Assembly: GCA_030849465.1 (NCBI GenBank)
Contig: JARVLF010000018.1
Span: forward strand, 744,001-808,000
Length of the DNA stretch: 64,000 nt
From: Moesziomyces globuligerus
Lineage: Eukaryota > Basidiomycota > Ustilaginomycetes > Ustilaginales > Ustilaginaceae
Reading direction: 5' to 3'
Within the stretch, counting starts at the first letter, position 1. Every line of letters starts with the position of its first letter. The notes beneath the pieces are model-generated. The model was not told the origin of the DNA. It searched no databases and saw only the letters and a list, made by a program, of their open reading frames with translations. The translations under genes and the position numbers were made by a program. Shown one piece after another: positions 40,028-49,590 of the stretch.

Positions 40028-40838
40028 ACGTGCCCGCACGCCGCCGCACGCGCGCGCGAGGGCGTGGCCGGGCGCCGTAGCCAGGGCCGGCAGTCGGAGT
40101 CGGTACGGACTCGAGCGGGCCTTTTCTTTCTCAGCAGCGAACGTTTGCACATCCGCACGCAGACGCAGAACAGCACATGCCACGGCCAGCGACGCAAGCC
40201 ATCGCGTTTCTTCCCCCGTGGACGCCGAGCAGGGCGTGCGCGTGCGCTGCCTTGCTCGGGTGAACGCACGACGGTTCGAGTCGCAGTGCCGCATTCGACC
40301 AAGCGGCTTACAACGAAGGGTGTGGCTGCGACACGATAGGTCCTCTTTTTATACAAGGAGCGCGAGCACGCGCGAGCACGCGCGGGCCTTGACGGCGTGT
40401 ACTCGCTCCCCTGTGCCTAGGGTAGCCACGCGCGCGCGGATGGAGAGGCAGCCTTGCACGCGCCGCTCGATCCGCGTCTCGGCCGCCGTCGTCGACACCC
40501 ACCGAACTGCTCGCCTTGCTCGCCTTGCCCGCCTTGCCTCGCTGTGCTCCAGTCTCCACTCCCGTCCTACCTCGCCCCGTTCGTCCTCGCTACTGCGTCC
40601 CATCCACCTCTCTCTTTGTCCTTCTTTCCCAGCTCTCCCCCCCCCCCCCCCCCTTTCCTTTTCTCTTTTTCTTTCAATGTTCCCCCCCCCCCCCCTTTTT
40701 TTCTTCTTCTTCTGATGTTTCTTCTTTCTGTGCCTTCAGTTGTGATCACAATTCGAAATCTCGGTCTCGTTCGACGGTGCGGCGTGGATGCGCGTGTGAG
40801 AGAAAAAGGGGATGGCATTGGTTGGGGGGGAAGGAGGG
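40028..40838. other. Convergent spacer with two poly-C runs
   Basis: 811 bases between PP1 and the Ark-type kinase gene. It contains CGCG-rich alternating stretches (about 40038-40060 and 40360-40385) and two C homopolymers. The open frames are low-complexity. No RNA gene was recognised. Confidence 0.6.
40637..40695. repeat. Two poly-C runs (17 and 14 bases)
   Basis: C runs at 40637-40653 and 40682-40695 flank a T-rich piece and are followed by a CTT-rich tract. Together they form a strongly strand-asymmetric pyrimidine element between two convergent genes. Confidence 0.85.
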
Positions 40839-43800
40839 TTAGGGACGTGGGCCTACGGGGCCCCAACCGGGGGCGTTTGATTCTACGTTGTGCTGCCAGC
40901 GTTGGATGAGGCTCGAGACGCCGTTGAAGCGATCTGGGTCTGGGACTGTGGGTTTGGGTGGGTTGTGGTTATGGAGGGCGGTGGAAGCGGAGGGGAGGGC
41001 GGTATTTTTGACGACGGAACTCTGTTTTGCTGCTGCTACAGCCGCAGCTTCCCTCTCCCATGGCTTCATACCCGCAGAGCCAGCAGTGGTGGACGACCAT
41101 CGCGAGAGGTCGGCGCCTTTCTTGGGTCGAATCGGTGTAGGTCGTTTGGCTACCGGTGTCTCTTGCGAGCTAGCCTGTGATCGAGCTGAAATACTCGCAC
41201 CCACCACATCCAAAGATGGTCGAGACAAGGACATCGATCCAACACCCTCGCCTACCGCATCCACCTCCCCAACTACCACGCACACACTGGGCGACGTAGC
41301 CACATCAACCATCTCCCCCACCTTTGCCAGAGACTCAGACCGAGGTCGAGACTGTGTCTCTGGCTGAGATCGATGCGGTTGAGGTGGAGCCTCGAGATTG
41401 TCGGGCTTGTCATGCACAAGCGTACAAGCACGCGAGGCGAAGTTGGCTGCTTCGATCAAAGGTTTAGGCAACGCCTTCATCTCGTCCTCCTCATCCTCAT
41501 CCCACGCCGGAGCCTTGACGCCGCGCACCATCCCCACCTCCTCGAGCTTCTCGACCTTATGCTCGAGTCTGGGCTCGTCGTTGTCTGTGGGGCCGCGGAG
41601 GAGTTCCTCGAGTTGATCTTGGGCCTTTCTTGCCGCCTCGTCCTGCTCCGCCGCGCGTGCCTCTGTGACGGGCGAGACGAGCTCTGCGACAGGCGATCTA
41701 CCCCCCTGCGCAGCATGCGTGCTGCCGGTGGGCGACATGAGTCGCTCCGCCGCCGTGGGCGAATCGACCGCCTCGACCAGCCACGAAGGCGCCTTGACCC
41801 GCCCAGGCACAATCCTCGGCCTCACAGGCCGCTCCGACTTGCCCACCCCGCTAGCCACGTCGACCTTTGGCAAGTCGACCCCTTCGCCACGCGTGGAGGA
41901 CGTGGAGCGGTCGGAAGCACGACGCGGGTCTACGGGTCGTTGCGCAGTCGCGGGCTCCGGCCCAGCTTCGTCGTCGGACGATTCGTCGGCGACTTGCTTC
42001 TCCCGCCCCGCCTCGGCCTGCGTAGGCGAAGCAGAAGCGGAAGCCGAAGCAGGAGGCAGGTCGGATCTCCGGAGCTGTGCTAGGCTCTCGGGCTTGGGCT
42101 TGGGCTTGGGCTTTTCGTCGTCGTCGGAGGCATCGCCGGTGAGCCAGTCCCGGGACGCGAGCGCAGGGCGCGCACGTGCCAGCTCGTTCTTGTCGGGCTT
42201 TCCCACTTGGTCGTGCGCGAGCACCGAAGGCTGCCATCGCTTCGAGACGCTACCTGCACGCGACCTCTCTGCGCTGCCGAGCGTCGAGATGGTTGCCGAC
42301 TTGCCCAACGGTGCACGGCCCGCACGCGGCTGCTGGGGCTCAAACGGCTTTTCGAACCGCCCCGCCAGCGCGCCAACGCTCGCGCGGTTCGCCAGCCCCG
42401 GCACACTGACCCGCCCCACCCCGGCTGGCGCACTCGACGGCGAAGCCCCTTCCCCACCCTTCCCACTACCGGGACTGGGCGAAGCGAAGCGTGCGTCCAG
42501 ATCAGCAAGGCTCGGAAAGCGATCGGTCAGCTCGTCGCGCGGCATCGCGGACGGCACGTCGATCGTCGGCGGCAGCGGCGAGGCGGCGGGACTAGGCGCA
42601 ACAGAGAAGCCGGGCAGAGCCGGGCTGTGCCGCAGCGGAGAAGGCACCGGCGAGGGCGCATCCGTCGCCGCACGCAGCAGGTTCTTGTCGACAGCACGCC
42701 CGTTGATCGAATTGCCGCTCGCTTCCGGCGATACGCTCGGCGGCGTCGGCCGCTTCGGCAGCATCGGTGGACTCGAATCCTTGCTCTGCCCCGTCAGTGC
42801 TGTCGCTGCAGTTGGTGCGATCGGTGCGGTCGGAGCGAATGAATCGCCGAATCCGTCGAGCAACGGCGCTGTCTTAGTCGGCACAGCGGTCGGCGGCGCC
42901 TTGGTTTCCGGTACGCTCCACTTGGCACCGCCGTTGGTCAGGCCTTCCTTTGCGCCCGGATCCGACGGCTTGGTGTGCGCAGCGTCGTCGTCGTCGTCGA
43001 GCTTCTTGCCCGCGATGTCTGCGCTCTCTGCGCCGGCTGCGCCGGCTGCACCGGTGGCGGGCTTCTGGGGCCGTCCACGCCGCATGGGGGTGATGCTCTG
43101 CTTCTGCAGCTCGAGCTCGCGCGCCTCGGCCCGCGCGAGCTCCTGCTTGGTCGGCCCCATCGAGATGAGGTTCGCATCGACGCCTGCGCTCGCAGCCGTC
43201 TTGGGCGCGGATGAGGACGCAGCTCCGGACGCGGCGGCGCCCTTGGCTCCGCTGACGAGCACGGGCAGGGGGCCTGCGATCTTTCCGCTGGCCGCCGACT
43301 TTGCGTAGTGGAGTGCGGCCTGCGGCGGCCTGGTGCCAAGGATGGCGTGGACGTCGATGATAACCTGGTCGATGGTGGGGCGGTCGACACTCTGCTCCTT
43401 GAGCATCGACTGGATGAGCTGCTTGAGCCGGTCCGAGTACATGGGCTGGGGCGGGATGCGGTACTGCACATTGAGGATCGCCAGCGGGCCGCCACCGTTC
43501 TCCTCGAAGGGGGTGGTGTAGTAGCAGAGCTTGTAGAGCAGCACGCCGAGAGCCCAGATGTCGGCCTTTTCGTCGATGACGCGGCGCTGGTAGACGTCGA
43601 CCATCTCGGGAGCGCGGTACTGGAGCGTGGTGTGCTTGTTGAGGTCGGCCTCGACGCGCTTGACCTCGTCGATGCTCTTTGCCGGTTTGCGCGAGAGGAC
43701 GGGCGCGGCGGAGCCAAAGTCGCAGAGCTTGAACGTGGCCTTGAGGTTGGACGAGGTGGAGCGGGAACCGGGGATGGAGCCTGGATCGGTGGAGGGCGCC

Positions 43801-44474
43801 ATGAGGATGTTTTCGACCTTGAGGTCGCGATGCATGAGCGGCGGGTCGAGGTGATGCATGACGGCGAGGCCGGCGCAGACGTCTCCAAAGATCTTGAGCA
43901 CCTCGTCCTCGCGTAGGCGGTCTCGGAGGCGTGCGTTCATGAGGCTGATGATGCCGCCGCCCGAGCAGTACTCCATGAGGATGAAAATCTCGTAGCCGCC
44001 GCTGGGCAGCGCGGTGGCCGAGGCCTCGATAAAGTGCACAATGTTGGGCTGGTTGCGCAGCAGCTTGTGCACCTCGACCTCCCTGCGGACGTCGGCGAGC
44101 GCCGCTTTGTCGGGCACCGCCATCCTCTTGAGGACGTGCACGGTCTCGCCGCGCTCGGCAGCGGCGCTGGATGCCATGGAAGCGCCGATGGCGCCCGTGA
44201 CGGACGAGGGCATGGGGATGGGTTGCGATGTGGTGACGAGGTAGACGTGGGCAAAGCCGCCTTCGGAGAGATAGCGCTTGACGGTGACGGTGATGTTGCC
44301 GACCTTGACCCTGGTGCCGGGAGCGAGGGTGCCCTTGTACGGCTGCTGGTAGGCGGAAGCCATGTTGGCTATGGGCTGCTGCTGCTGCTGCATCTGCTGC
44401 GGGTGCTGTGCGTATGCAGTAGGGCCCGGCCGCGAATACATCTGTGCCGATGGAGGCTGGCCATACTGCGACAT
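40839..44474 (-). CDS. Ark1/Prk1/AAK1-type (NAK family) Ser/Thr protein kinase
   Basis: 1211 residues from the ATG at 44474, one exon. The kinase domain spans about residues 55-385: glycine loop LSEGGFAHVYLV, VLKRMAV with the ATP Lys, catalytic HRDLKVENIL near 213, and DFGSA near 254 instead of DFG-[FLY]. QYRAPEMVD is the activation-segment end typical of NAK kinases. These kinases phosphorylate endocytic adaptors and regulate actin patches. A Gln-rich N-terminus precedes the domain. The remaining 800 residues are disordered, Ser/Pro/Ala-rich, and include FPSLADLDARF (near 42535-42495), resembling motifs in the eIF4E-like protein of this window. The last 35 residues (GVSSLIQRWQHNVE) look conserved and helical. 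Earlier in-frame codons before the ATG are non-ATG. Confidence 0.93.
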   Translation of the reverse strand: MSQYGQPPSAQMYSRPGPTAYAQHPQQMQQQQQPIANMASAYQQPYKGTLAPGTRVKVGNITVTVKRYLSEGGFAHVYLVTTSQPIPMPSSVTGAIGASMASSAAAERGETVHVLKRMAVPDKAALADVRREVEVHKLLRNQPNIVHFIEASATALPSGGYEIFILMEYCSGGGIISLMNARLRDRLREDEVLKIFGDVCAGLAVMHHLDPPLMHRDLKVENILMAPSTDPGSIPGSRSTSSNLKATFKLCDFGSAAPVLSRKPAKSIDEVKRVEADLNKHTTLQYRAPEMVDVYQRRVIDEKADIWALGVLLYKLCYYTTPFEENGGGPLAILNVQYRIPPQPMYSDRLKQLIQSMLKEQSVDRPTIDQVIIDVHAILGTRPPQAALHYAKSAASGKIAGPLPVLVSGAKGAAASGAASSSAPKTAASAGVDANLISMGPTKQELARAEARELELQKQSITPMRRGRPQKPATGAAGAAGAESADIAGKKLDDDDDAAHTKPSDPGAKEGLTNGGAKWSVPETKAPPTAVPTKTAPLLDGFGDSFAPTAPIAPTAATALTGQSKDSSPPMLPKRPTPPSVSPEASGNSINGRAVDKNLLRAATDAPSPVPSPLRHSPALPGFSVAPSPAASPLPPTIDVPSAMPRDELTDRFPSLADLDARFASPSPGSGKGGEGASPSSAPAGVGRVSVPGLANRASVGALAGRFEKPFEPQQPRAGRAPLGKSATISTLGSAERSRAGSVSKRWQPSVLAHDQVGKPDKNELARARPALASRDWLTGDASDDDEKPKPKPKPESLAQLRRSDLPPASASASASPTQAEAGREKQVADESSDDEAGPEPATAQRPVDPRRASDRSTSSTRGEGVDLPKVDVASGVGKSERPVRPRIVPGRVKAPSWLVEAVDSPTAAERLMSPTGSTHAAQGGRSPVAELVSPVTEARAAEQDEAARKAQDQLEELLRGPTDNDEPRLEHKVEKLEEVGMVRGVKAPAWDEDEEDEMKALPKPLIEAANFASRACTLVHDKPDNLEAPPQPHRSQPETQSRPRSESLAKVGEMVDVATSPSVCVVVGEVDAVGEGVGSMSLSRPSLDVVGASISARSQASSQETPVAKRPTPIRPKKGADLSRWSSTTAGSAGMKPWEREAAAVAAAKQSSVVKNTALPSASTALHNHNPPKPTVPDPDRFNGVSSLIQRWQHNVESNAPGWGPVGPRP

Positions 44475-44855
44475 GGTGGCCCAGCCTGTGGCGTGTGGGC
44501 TCGAGCCCGAGCGATGCACAGAGGTGTGTGGGTGTGTGAGTGTAGGTGCAGCCGGCGCGGTAGAGGCCAAGAGTGGCGGCTAAAGTGGGCCAGGGCTCGG
44601 CAACGACGATGAGAGTAGAGGCGGGAGGGGATAGCGTTGTGTAGTTGGTGGAGGGACAAGTGGAGAGAGCGACAGACCTTCGCAGCGCAACGCTGAGACG
44701 CCAGGCACAGGCACAGGCGCAGTGCACCCAACGCCCAAAAGAGGGGCTTCCGCTCGGCTCGGCTGTGTTTGCCAGCTGCGTGGGCTCGTGCATGCCCAAG
44801 TCGGCTCGAGTGCAACTGGATACTGTATGCACTGGATGCCCCAGCTGTCACGTGA
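44475..44855. other. Intergenic region between kinase and tRNA-Gly
   Basis: Promoter side of the kinase gene. No further gene seen; the minus frame stays open upstream of the kinase ATG but without a start codon. Confidence 0.5.
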
Positions 44856-44957
44856 GCATTGATAGTGTAGGGGTATCATGAGTCGTTGCCACTCATCGCT
44901 TCTCTGAGGCGTGACTACCGATTCGACTCGACCGGGGTTCGAGTCCCCGTCAATGCA
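44856..44957 (+). tRNA. tRNA-Gly, anticodon GCC, with 31-base intron (copy 1)
   Basis: The acceptor GCATTGA pairs with TCAATGC, discriminator A at 44957. The D-arm is GTGTAGGGGTATCAT, the anticodon stem AGTCG pairs with CGACT, and the T-arm is CGGGG-TTCGAGT-CCCCG. Anticodon GCC is at 44888-44890 in loop T-T-GCC-A. The intron at 44892-44922 sits after base 37 and contains GGC, able to form the anticodon-intron pair. An identical copy in inverted orientation lies at 52284-52385. Confidence 0.95.
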
Positions 44958-44960
44958 TCC

Positions 44961-44967
44961 TTTTTTT
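44961..44967 (+). terminator. Pol III oligo-T terminator of tRNA-Gly copy 1
   Basis: Seven T residues, 3 bases after the discriminator base. Confidence 0.85.
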
Positions 44968-45179
44968 GCCCTTTTTGTTTCGAAATTTGTTAGGCCGTCG
45001 TAGTGAAGCCCACGGTTGGAGTCCGGACCCGATGCGAAGCAACGCGACTTGCACAGTACTCGTTGTGCTATGCGTGCTATGCTTCCGCAACCAACACGCC
45101 ACGCCCCTGGTAGCGCCACTTCACAAGCTCCTTCCACCACCTTTCTCTCAACGTGCAGCAACAGCTCGATTTCATCGCC

Positions 45180-47275
45180 ATGTCGGAAGGTAAGCCGCCC
45201 GCACGGCCGAAAGCCACACCTGCAGCGTCGACGTGGGCGCATGCTGATCTGACGTCCTGCTCCCTTGCACAGCCGCGATGGAACACAGCGAAGACGCTCC
45301 GCAGTTCGCCGAAACCTATGAACGCGATGCCATGTCGCAGGATCGCGCGCGCTCCCGATCGCCGGGAGCGGGAGATGCACCCGAGTCCGGCCGCGACAGT
45401 GCGGCGCGCGACCGCTCGGATCGTTCGGACCGCCCACGCACCTTGCACGCCCGCGGTGGCGGCGGTGGTGCTTCGCAGCACGCGGCACACGAGGCGTCCA
45501 GGAGGAGTCAGAAGGACTGTCGCGTCTACGTCGGAAACCTCAGCTACGGCGTCAAGTGGAACACTCTCAAGGACTTTATGAGGGAGGGTGCGTAGTTTTT
45601 TTCACATGCGCCTCGACAGGCGCACCAGGATCCGGAATACGTCTGTTGGTCGATGCCGGAATCGGGGGATGGATTGCTGATGGGAGAGGTTTTGCGCTTT
45701 CTACTTGGTCCAACAACACTGGGCATCCTTCGTATGTGCTCGGACGGCTCGCTCTCCCTTTCCTTCGCTTACTCGCGCTCGTGCGTTGGCGATCGCAGCG
45801 GGCAACGTCGTCTTCTCCGAGGTACTCACGCTTCCCAACGGAAGCTCCAAAGGCTGCGGGTAGGTTTCACTGGCAAGGCCATGCCGCTGTCGCTCCTGCC
45901 GTTTCCTGTGCTCACGTCTTGCCTCCTCCTTCCCTACGTTGCGACTCCGCATCTCCAGCATCGTCGAATACAGTTCGCCAGAAGAGGCGCAGAAGGCCAT
46001 CACCCAGCTCACCAACAAGTCGCTCGAAGGTCGCCAAGTCTTTGTGCGAGAGGTAGGTGCACTCGCCGTACCCGACCTTCGTTGCTTCCCAGGCCCTCGA
46101 CGCTAACATGTCTCTCCGATTGCATCCATGCAGGATCGCGAGGACGAGGTCCGCTACGGCATCAACCCGAGCACGCCGCGTGACGCCGCACGTGGCGGCC
46201 GCGGTGGCTTTGCAGGCCGAGGAGGCTACGGTCCTCCTGGTCGCGGAGGCCACTTTGGCGCACCCCCTCCCCCGCCCTACGGTGGCGGCTTTGCTGGTGC
46301 GCCCACCCAGCTCTATGTCGGCAACGTAAGTTCTTGGCCTCCCTTTCCGCATCCGTGACGCTTGAGCTGACCCTGAAGCCGCGTCGCGCTCGCTTTCAGC
46401 TTCCCTACGAGACGAGCTGGCAGGATCTCAAGGACCTCTTCCGGTCTGCGGGCAGCGTCACGCGCGCCGACATCAACATGGGTGCCGACGGTCGCTCCAA
46501 AGGCACGGGCATCGTGGCGTTTGCCAACTCGAACGACGCCTCGAACGCGATCGCCATGTACCACGGCTACGATTTCAAGGGCCGCATGCTCGAGGTTCGA
46601 CTCGACCGCTTCGCCGCCGGCCCGCCCATGGATCCCTACGCTCGGGGCGGATATGGCGCGCCTCCTCCTCCGCCTCCGCGTGGTGGGTACGGAGGTGGCT
46701 ACGGAGCCCGAGGCGGCTACGGCGGCCGCGGCTACGGCGGAGGATACGGTGGCGGCTACGGTGATCCGTACGGCGGAGGCTACGGAGGCGATCCGTACGG
46801 CGGTGGTTACGGCGGTGGCTACGGTGGAGGCTACGGTGGGGGCTACGGTGGAGGTGACCGGTACGTGCCAGCAGCGCATCCGCGTGCTGCGGGCCCGCCC
46901 GCTGCGCGTCCGAGCGCGCCGACGGCGGCACCCTCGCAGCAGATCTTTGTCAAGAACCTGCCGTGGTCGACGTCGAACGAGGACCTGGTGGAGCTGTTCC
47001 AGACGACGGGCAAGGTGGACGAGGCCGAGATCGTCGTCGAGGGCGGTCGGAGCAAGGGCGTCGGCGTGGTGCAGTTCGCCACGGTCGCCGACGCCGAGAC
47101 GGCGATCGCCAAGTTCAACAACTACGTCTACGGCGGCCGTCCGCTCGAGATCGACTTTAACAAGCGCTGGACCAACTTCCGTCCCGCCGGCAGCATCAAT
47201 GGTGGCGCTGATGCCGAAGGTGCTTCGCATGCGGTCGCGGATATGCAGGATGCTGCCATGCCCATGTCGGCTTAG
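45180..47275 (+). CDS. Gbp2/Hrb1-like RNA-binding protein with three RRMs
   Basis: Six coding exons: 45180-45189, 45273-45587, 45799-45859, 45959-46052, 46134-46325 and 46400-47275, all with GT-AG sites and consistent phase, giving 515 residues. Gbp2/Hrb1 proteins load onto mRNA with THO and guide export of spliced mRNA. RRM1 starts at CRVYVGNLSYGVKW and is split over exons 2-4 (VFVRE at its end). RRM2 runs from TQLYVGNLPYETSW (split over exons 5-6) to MLEVRLDRF. RRM3 runs from QIFVKNLPWSTSNEDL to PLEIDFNKRW. A glycine-tyrosine-rich spacer of GGGYGG units lies between RRM2 and RRM3, and a shorter RGG-type spacer lies between RRM1 and RRM2. The N-terminus is Arg/Ser-rich (RSRSPG), as in SR-like proteins. 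The first exon codes for only MSE plus one base. Confidence 0.93.
46680..46860 (+). repeat. GGY-coding degenerate repeat in the RNA-binding protein
   Basis: Repeated GGCGGNTACGG-type units encode the Gly/Tyr-rich linker between RRM2 and RRM3. Such linkers are common in hnRNP-like proteins and support phase separation in some; that is not shown here. Confidence 0.85.
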
Positions 47276-48402
47276 AAAACGCACGCGTTGGAGAATGCTC
47301 ACTGTATACCAGATCTGCTTACAAGTATCCCAGGCGACCCTCTACAGAAAAGGTTTCCGGATCACAATGTAACTGTACTTTGCTCCATATCGCCTGCCCT
47401 CGCATCAGTGACTGGATGTCGAGGGGTGATCGGAGAAAGATGGGATCCCCCGATGGATGGCCGAATCGGGAGACGGTGGAAGATGTTGAAATTTCTGGAT
47501 CGGAAGAAGTTGCGATCCACCAGGCGAGATTCGAAATCTGGCACGGACCCCTGGTTGGCTTGCTTGGCTGGCGATCCGCTGCAAGCAGACGGCGCTGCAT
47601 CATGACGTGCGGGTTGACCTGTCGTCGAGCGTCGAGCCGCCCACGAGCTCGCGGGTTCGAAATCTACCGTTCCGAATCGTTCCAACGTGGCCTCGCTCTC
47701 CGCGAAGGTGCTCCTCTGCGGTCTCGTGGGTCTGGTGAGACTCGGCTGTAGAACGGTGGGCAAGGCGCGGGCGAACAACGTCTTGGACACAGACAGGGTT
47801 GGAATGAAGGTGCGGGCCGCAGCGCTGCAGGTGCGGATGCGCCTTACGTCGCTGGCTGCGGAGAGCTGTACAACTTATCGATCCCGCGCCGGCCAGTGCC
47901 AACAGGCAAGCGTTGGCTCAGAGGTGCAGAGGATGCTCATTGAATGCTTGGATGCAGATGCGAGTGCGTCGGCGCGCCCGACAAAGGCGTAGCGGGCCTG
48001 AGCTTGAAAGCCGCGCTGAGGCGATCGGGAAATCGATGGCGCTCTCTTCCGGCGCTTTTGGGTGGGAGATGCACCGAGATGCACGAGATGCCAAGGGTGG
48101 GAGGAGCGAGGAGCGAGGAGCGAGGTGGAAAAGCACACATGCGCACATCCTGCATCGACCGGCCGCGCACTGCTCAGGTGCAGCTGCGAAAGCAAAAACG
48201 CGATTTCCAGGGTGCATGGTCCACCGCTCGCCAACGCTTTCTGGCCCCCCCTCTCTCTCTGTCTCTCTTCCGGCTGCGCCCAGGATCTTCTAGCTGGGCA
48301 GACGGTATATAGTCTCGACTCCGCTCCGATTGCACTTCTCTGCTTCCTCCCACCACACAACCCTCCTCCTCTCATCCCGGAAACATAGAAGAGTCGCCCA
48401 CC
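47276..48402. other. Intergenic region, about 1.1 kb
   Basis: It lies between two plus-strand genes. It contains GAGGAGCGA-type short direct repeats near 48104-48124 and a TATA-like element at 48306-48311. Open frames in it are not protein-like. Confidence 0.55.
48306..48311 (+). promoter_or_regulatory. TATA box of the HAD phosphatase gene
   Basis: TATATA lies 92 bases before the start codon at 48403, at the usual distance for a short leader. Confidence 0.55.
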
Positions 48403-49368
48403 ATGTCGCACCTCAAGTACGCCGATGCCAAGTATGTCTTCCTCACCGACTTTGACGGCACCATCACCCTGCTCGTAAGTAACTGCCTCATCCAGCAAAG
48501 CCGCGCCTGGATCATTCGGCACTTCGAGCGGGCATGCAGCTGACCTCGATCTCCCTTGCTCTATTGGCGCCGGCAGGACTCGAACGACCACATGGTCGAC
48601 ACGGTCGGCATGGGCTACACGGAGCGCCGCAAGATCAACGTCGAGATCGTCGAGGAGCGTGTGAGCTACCGCGAGGGCTTCAAGCAGATGATCGAGTCGG
48701 TCAAGCGTCCCTTTAGCGAGATGGAGGAGCTCGTCCGCCGAGGTAAGTCGCCGCCCTGCCCTCGCCTCGGTCTCTGGTCCGCGAGTGCATTTACTGATCC
48801 TCTCCTCTCCTTTGTGCCAACAGACGTCACGCTCGACCCTGGCTTCAAGGAGTTCTACGCGTTTGCCAAGGCGAACAACATCCCCGTCATCATTGTCTCG
48901 TCGGGCATGACGCCCATCATCCGCAGCATCCTCTCGAACCTCATTGGCGAGAAGGACGCCAACGAGATTGACGTGATCTCGAACGAGGTCAACTTTACCG
49001 ACGCCGAGAAGAAGGGCGAGACGTGGGAGCTCGTCTACCGTCACCCGGACAACCATTTTGGCCACGACAAGAGCCTCTCGATTGCGCCGTACCGCGAGCT
49101 CAAGAACCGCCCGACGCTGTTCTTCGCCGGCGACGGCATCTCGGACATGTCGGCGGCGCGCCACGCCGACGTGCTCTTTGTCAAGGACAAGCAGGACAAC
49201 GACCTCGCCACCTACTGCCGCACCAACAACATCCCCCACCACATGTTCAAGGACTGGACCATCCCCAAGAAGATGCTCGAGCAGATCATCTCGGGCGAGC
49301 TCAAGCTCGACGACGTCGTCGGCAAGAGCTCGGACAATGGCGACTTTAAGCCCGCCGCCCAGGCATAA
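48403..49368 (+). CDS. HAD-superfamily phosphatase (yeast YNL010W-like)
   Basis: Three exons: 48403-48474, 48577-48742 and 48824-49368, giving 260 residues. HAD motif I is FLTDFDGTIT (nucleophile Asp and general acid Asp), motif II is VIIVSSGMTP, and motif IV is FFAGDGISDMSAA. Size and motifs fit the small cytosolic C1-cap group that includes yeast YNL010W and MtnX-like enzymes; YNL010W has been linked to polyol phosphates, but the substrate here cannot be read from sequence. The region between the first two motifs (TERRKINVEIVEERVSYREG) forms the helical cap. Splice sites are canonical, and the junctions restore the conserved LLDSNDHMVD and LVRRDVTLDPGF segments. Confidence 0.9.
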
Positions 49369-49590
49369 TGTCTCTTGTCAAACTCGCTCTCTCGATCCTT
49401 GCGGACAGGGAAGAGGTCGCTCTTTTGTAATCATACCACGGCTCTGAAGAACACACACACATGCCATAGACCGCTCGATGCCGGCGCACGCGCGCGCGGG
49501 GGAGAAGCTCACCAGGCCCGAACTCGGGGATGCAAATCGGGAAAATTGAGTGCCGACGACGGAGCTGGAACTTCGGGGGGGCGAGGGAGT

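Noticed and set aside
48565..48600. CAGGACTCGAAC, resembling a reverse-strand tRNA 3' end
   Set aside because: It is the acceptor and first codons (DSND) of exon 2 of the HAD phosphatase; no tRNA fold is possible.
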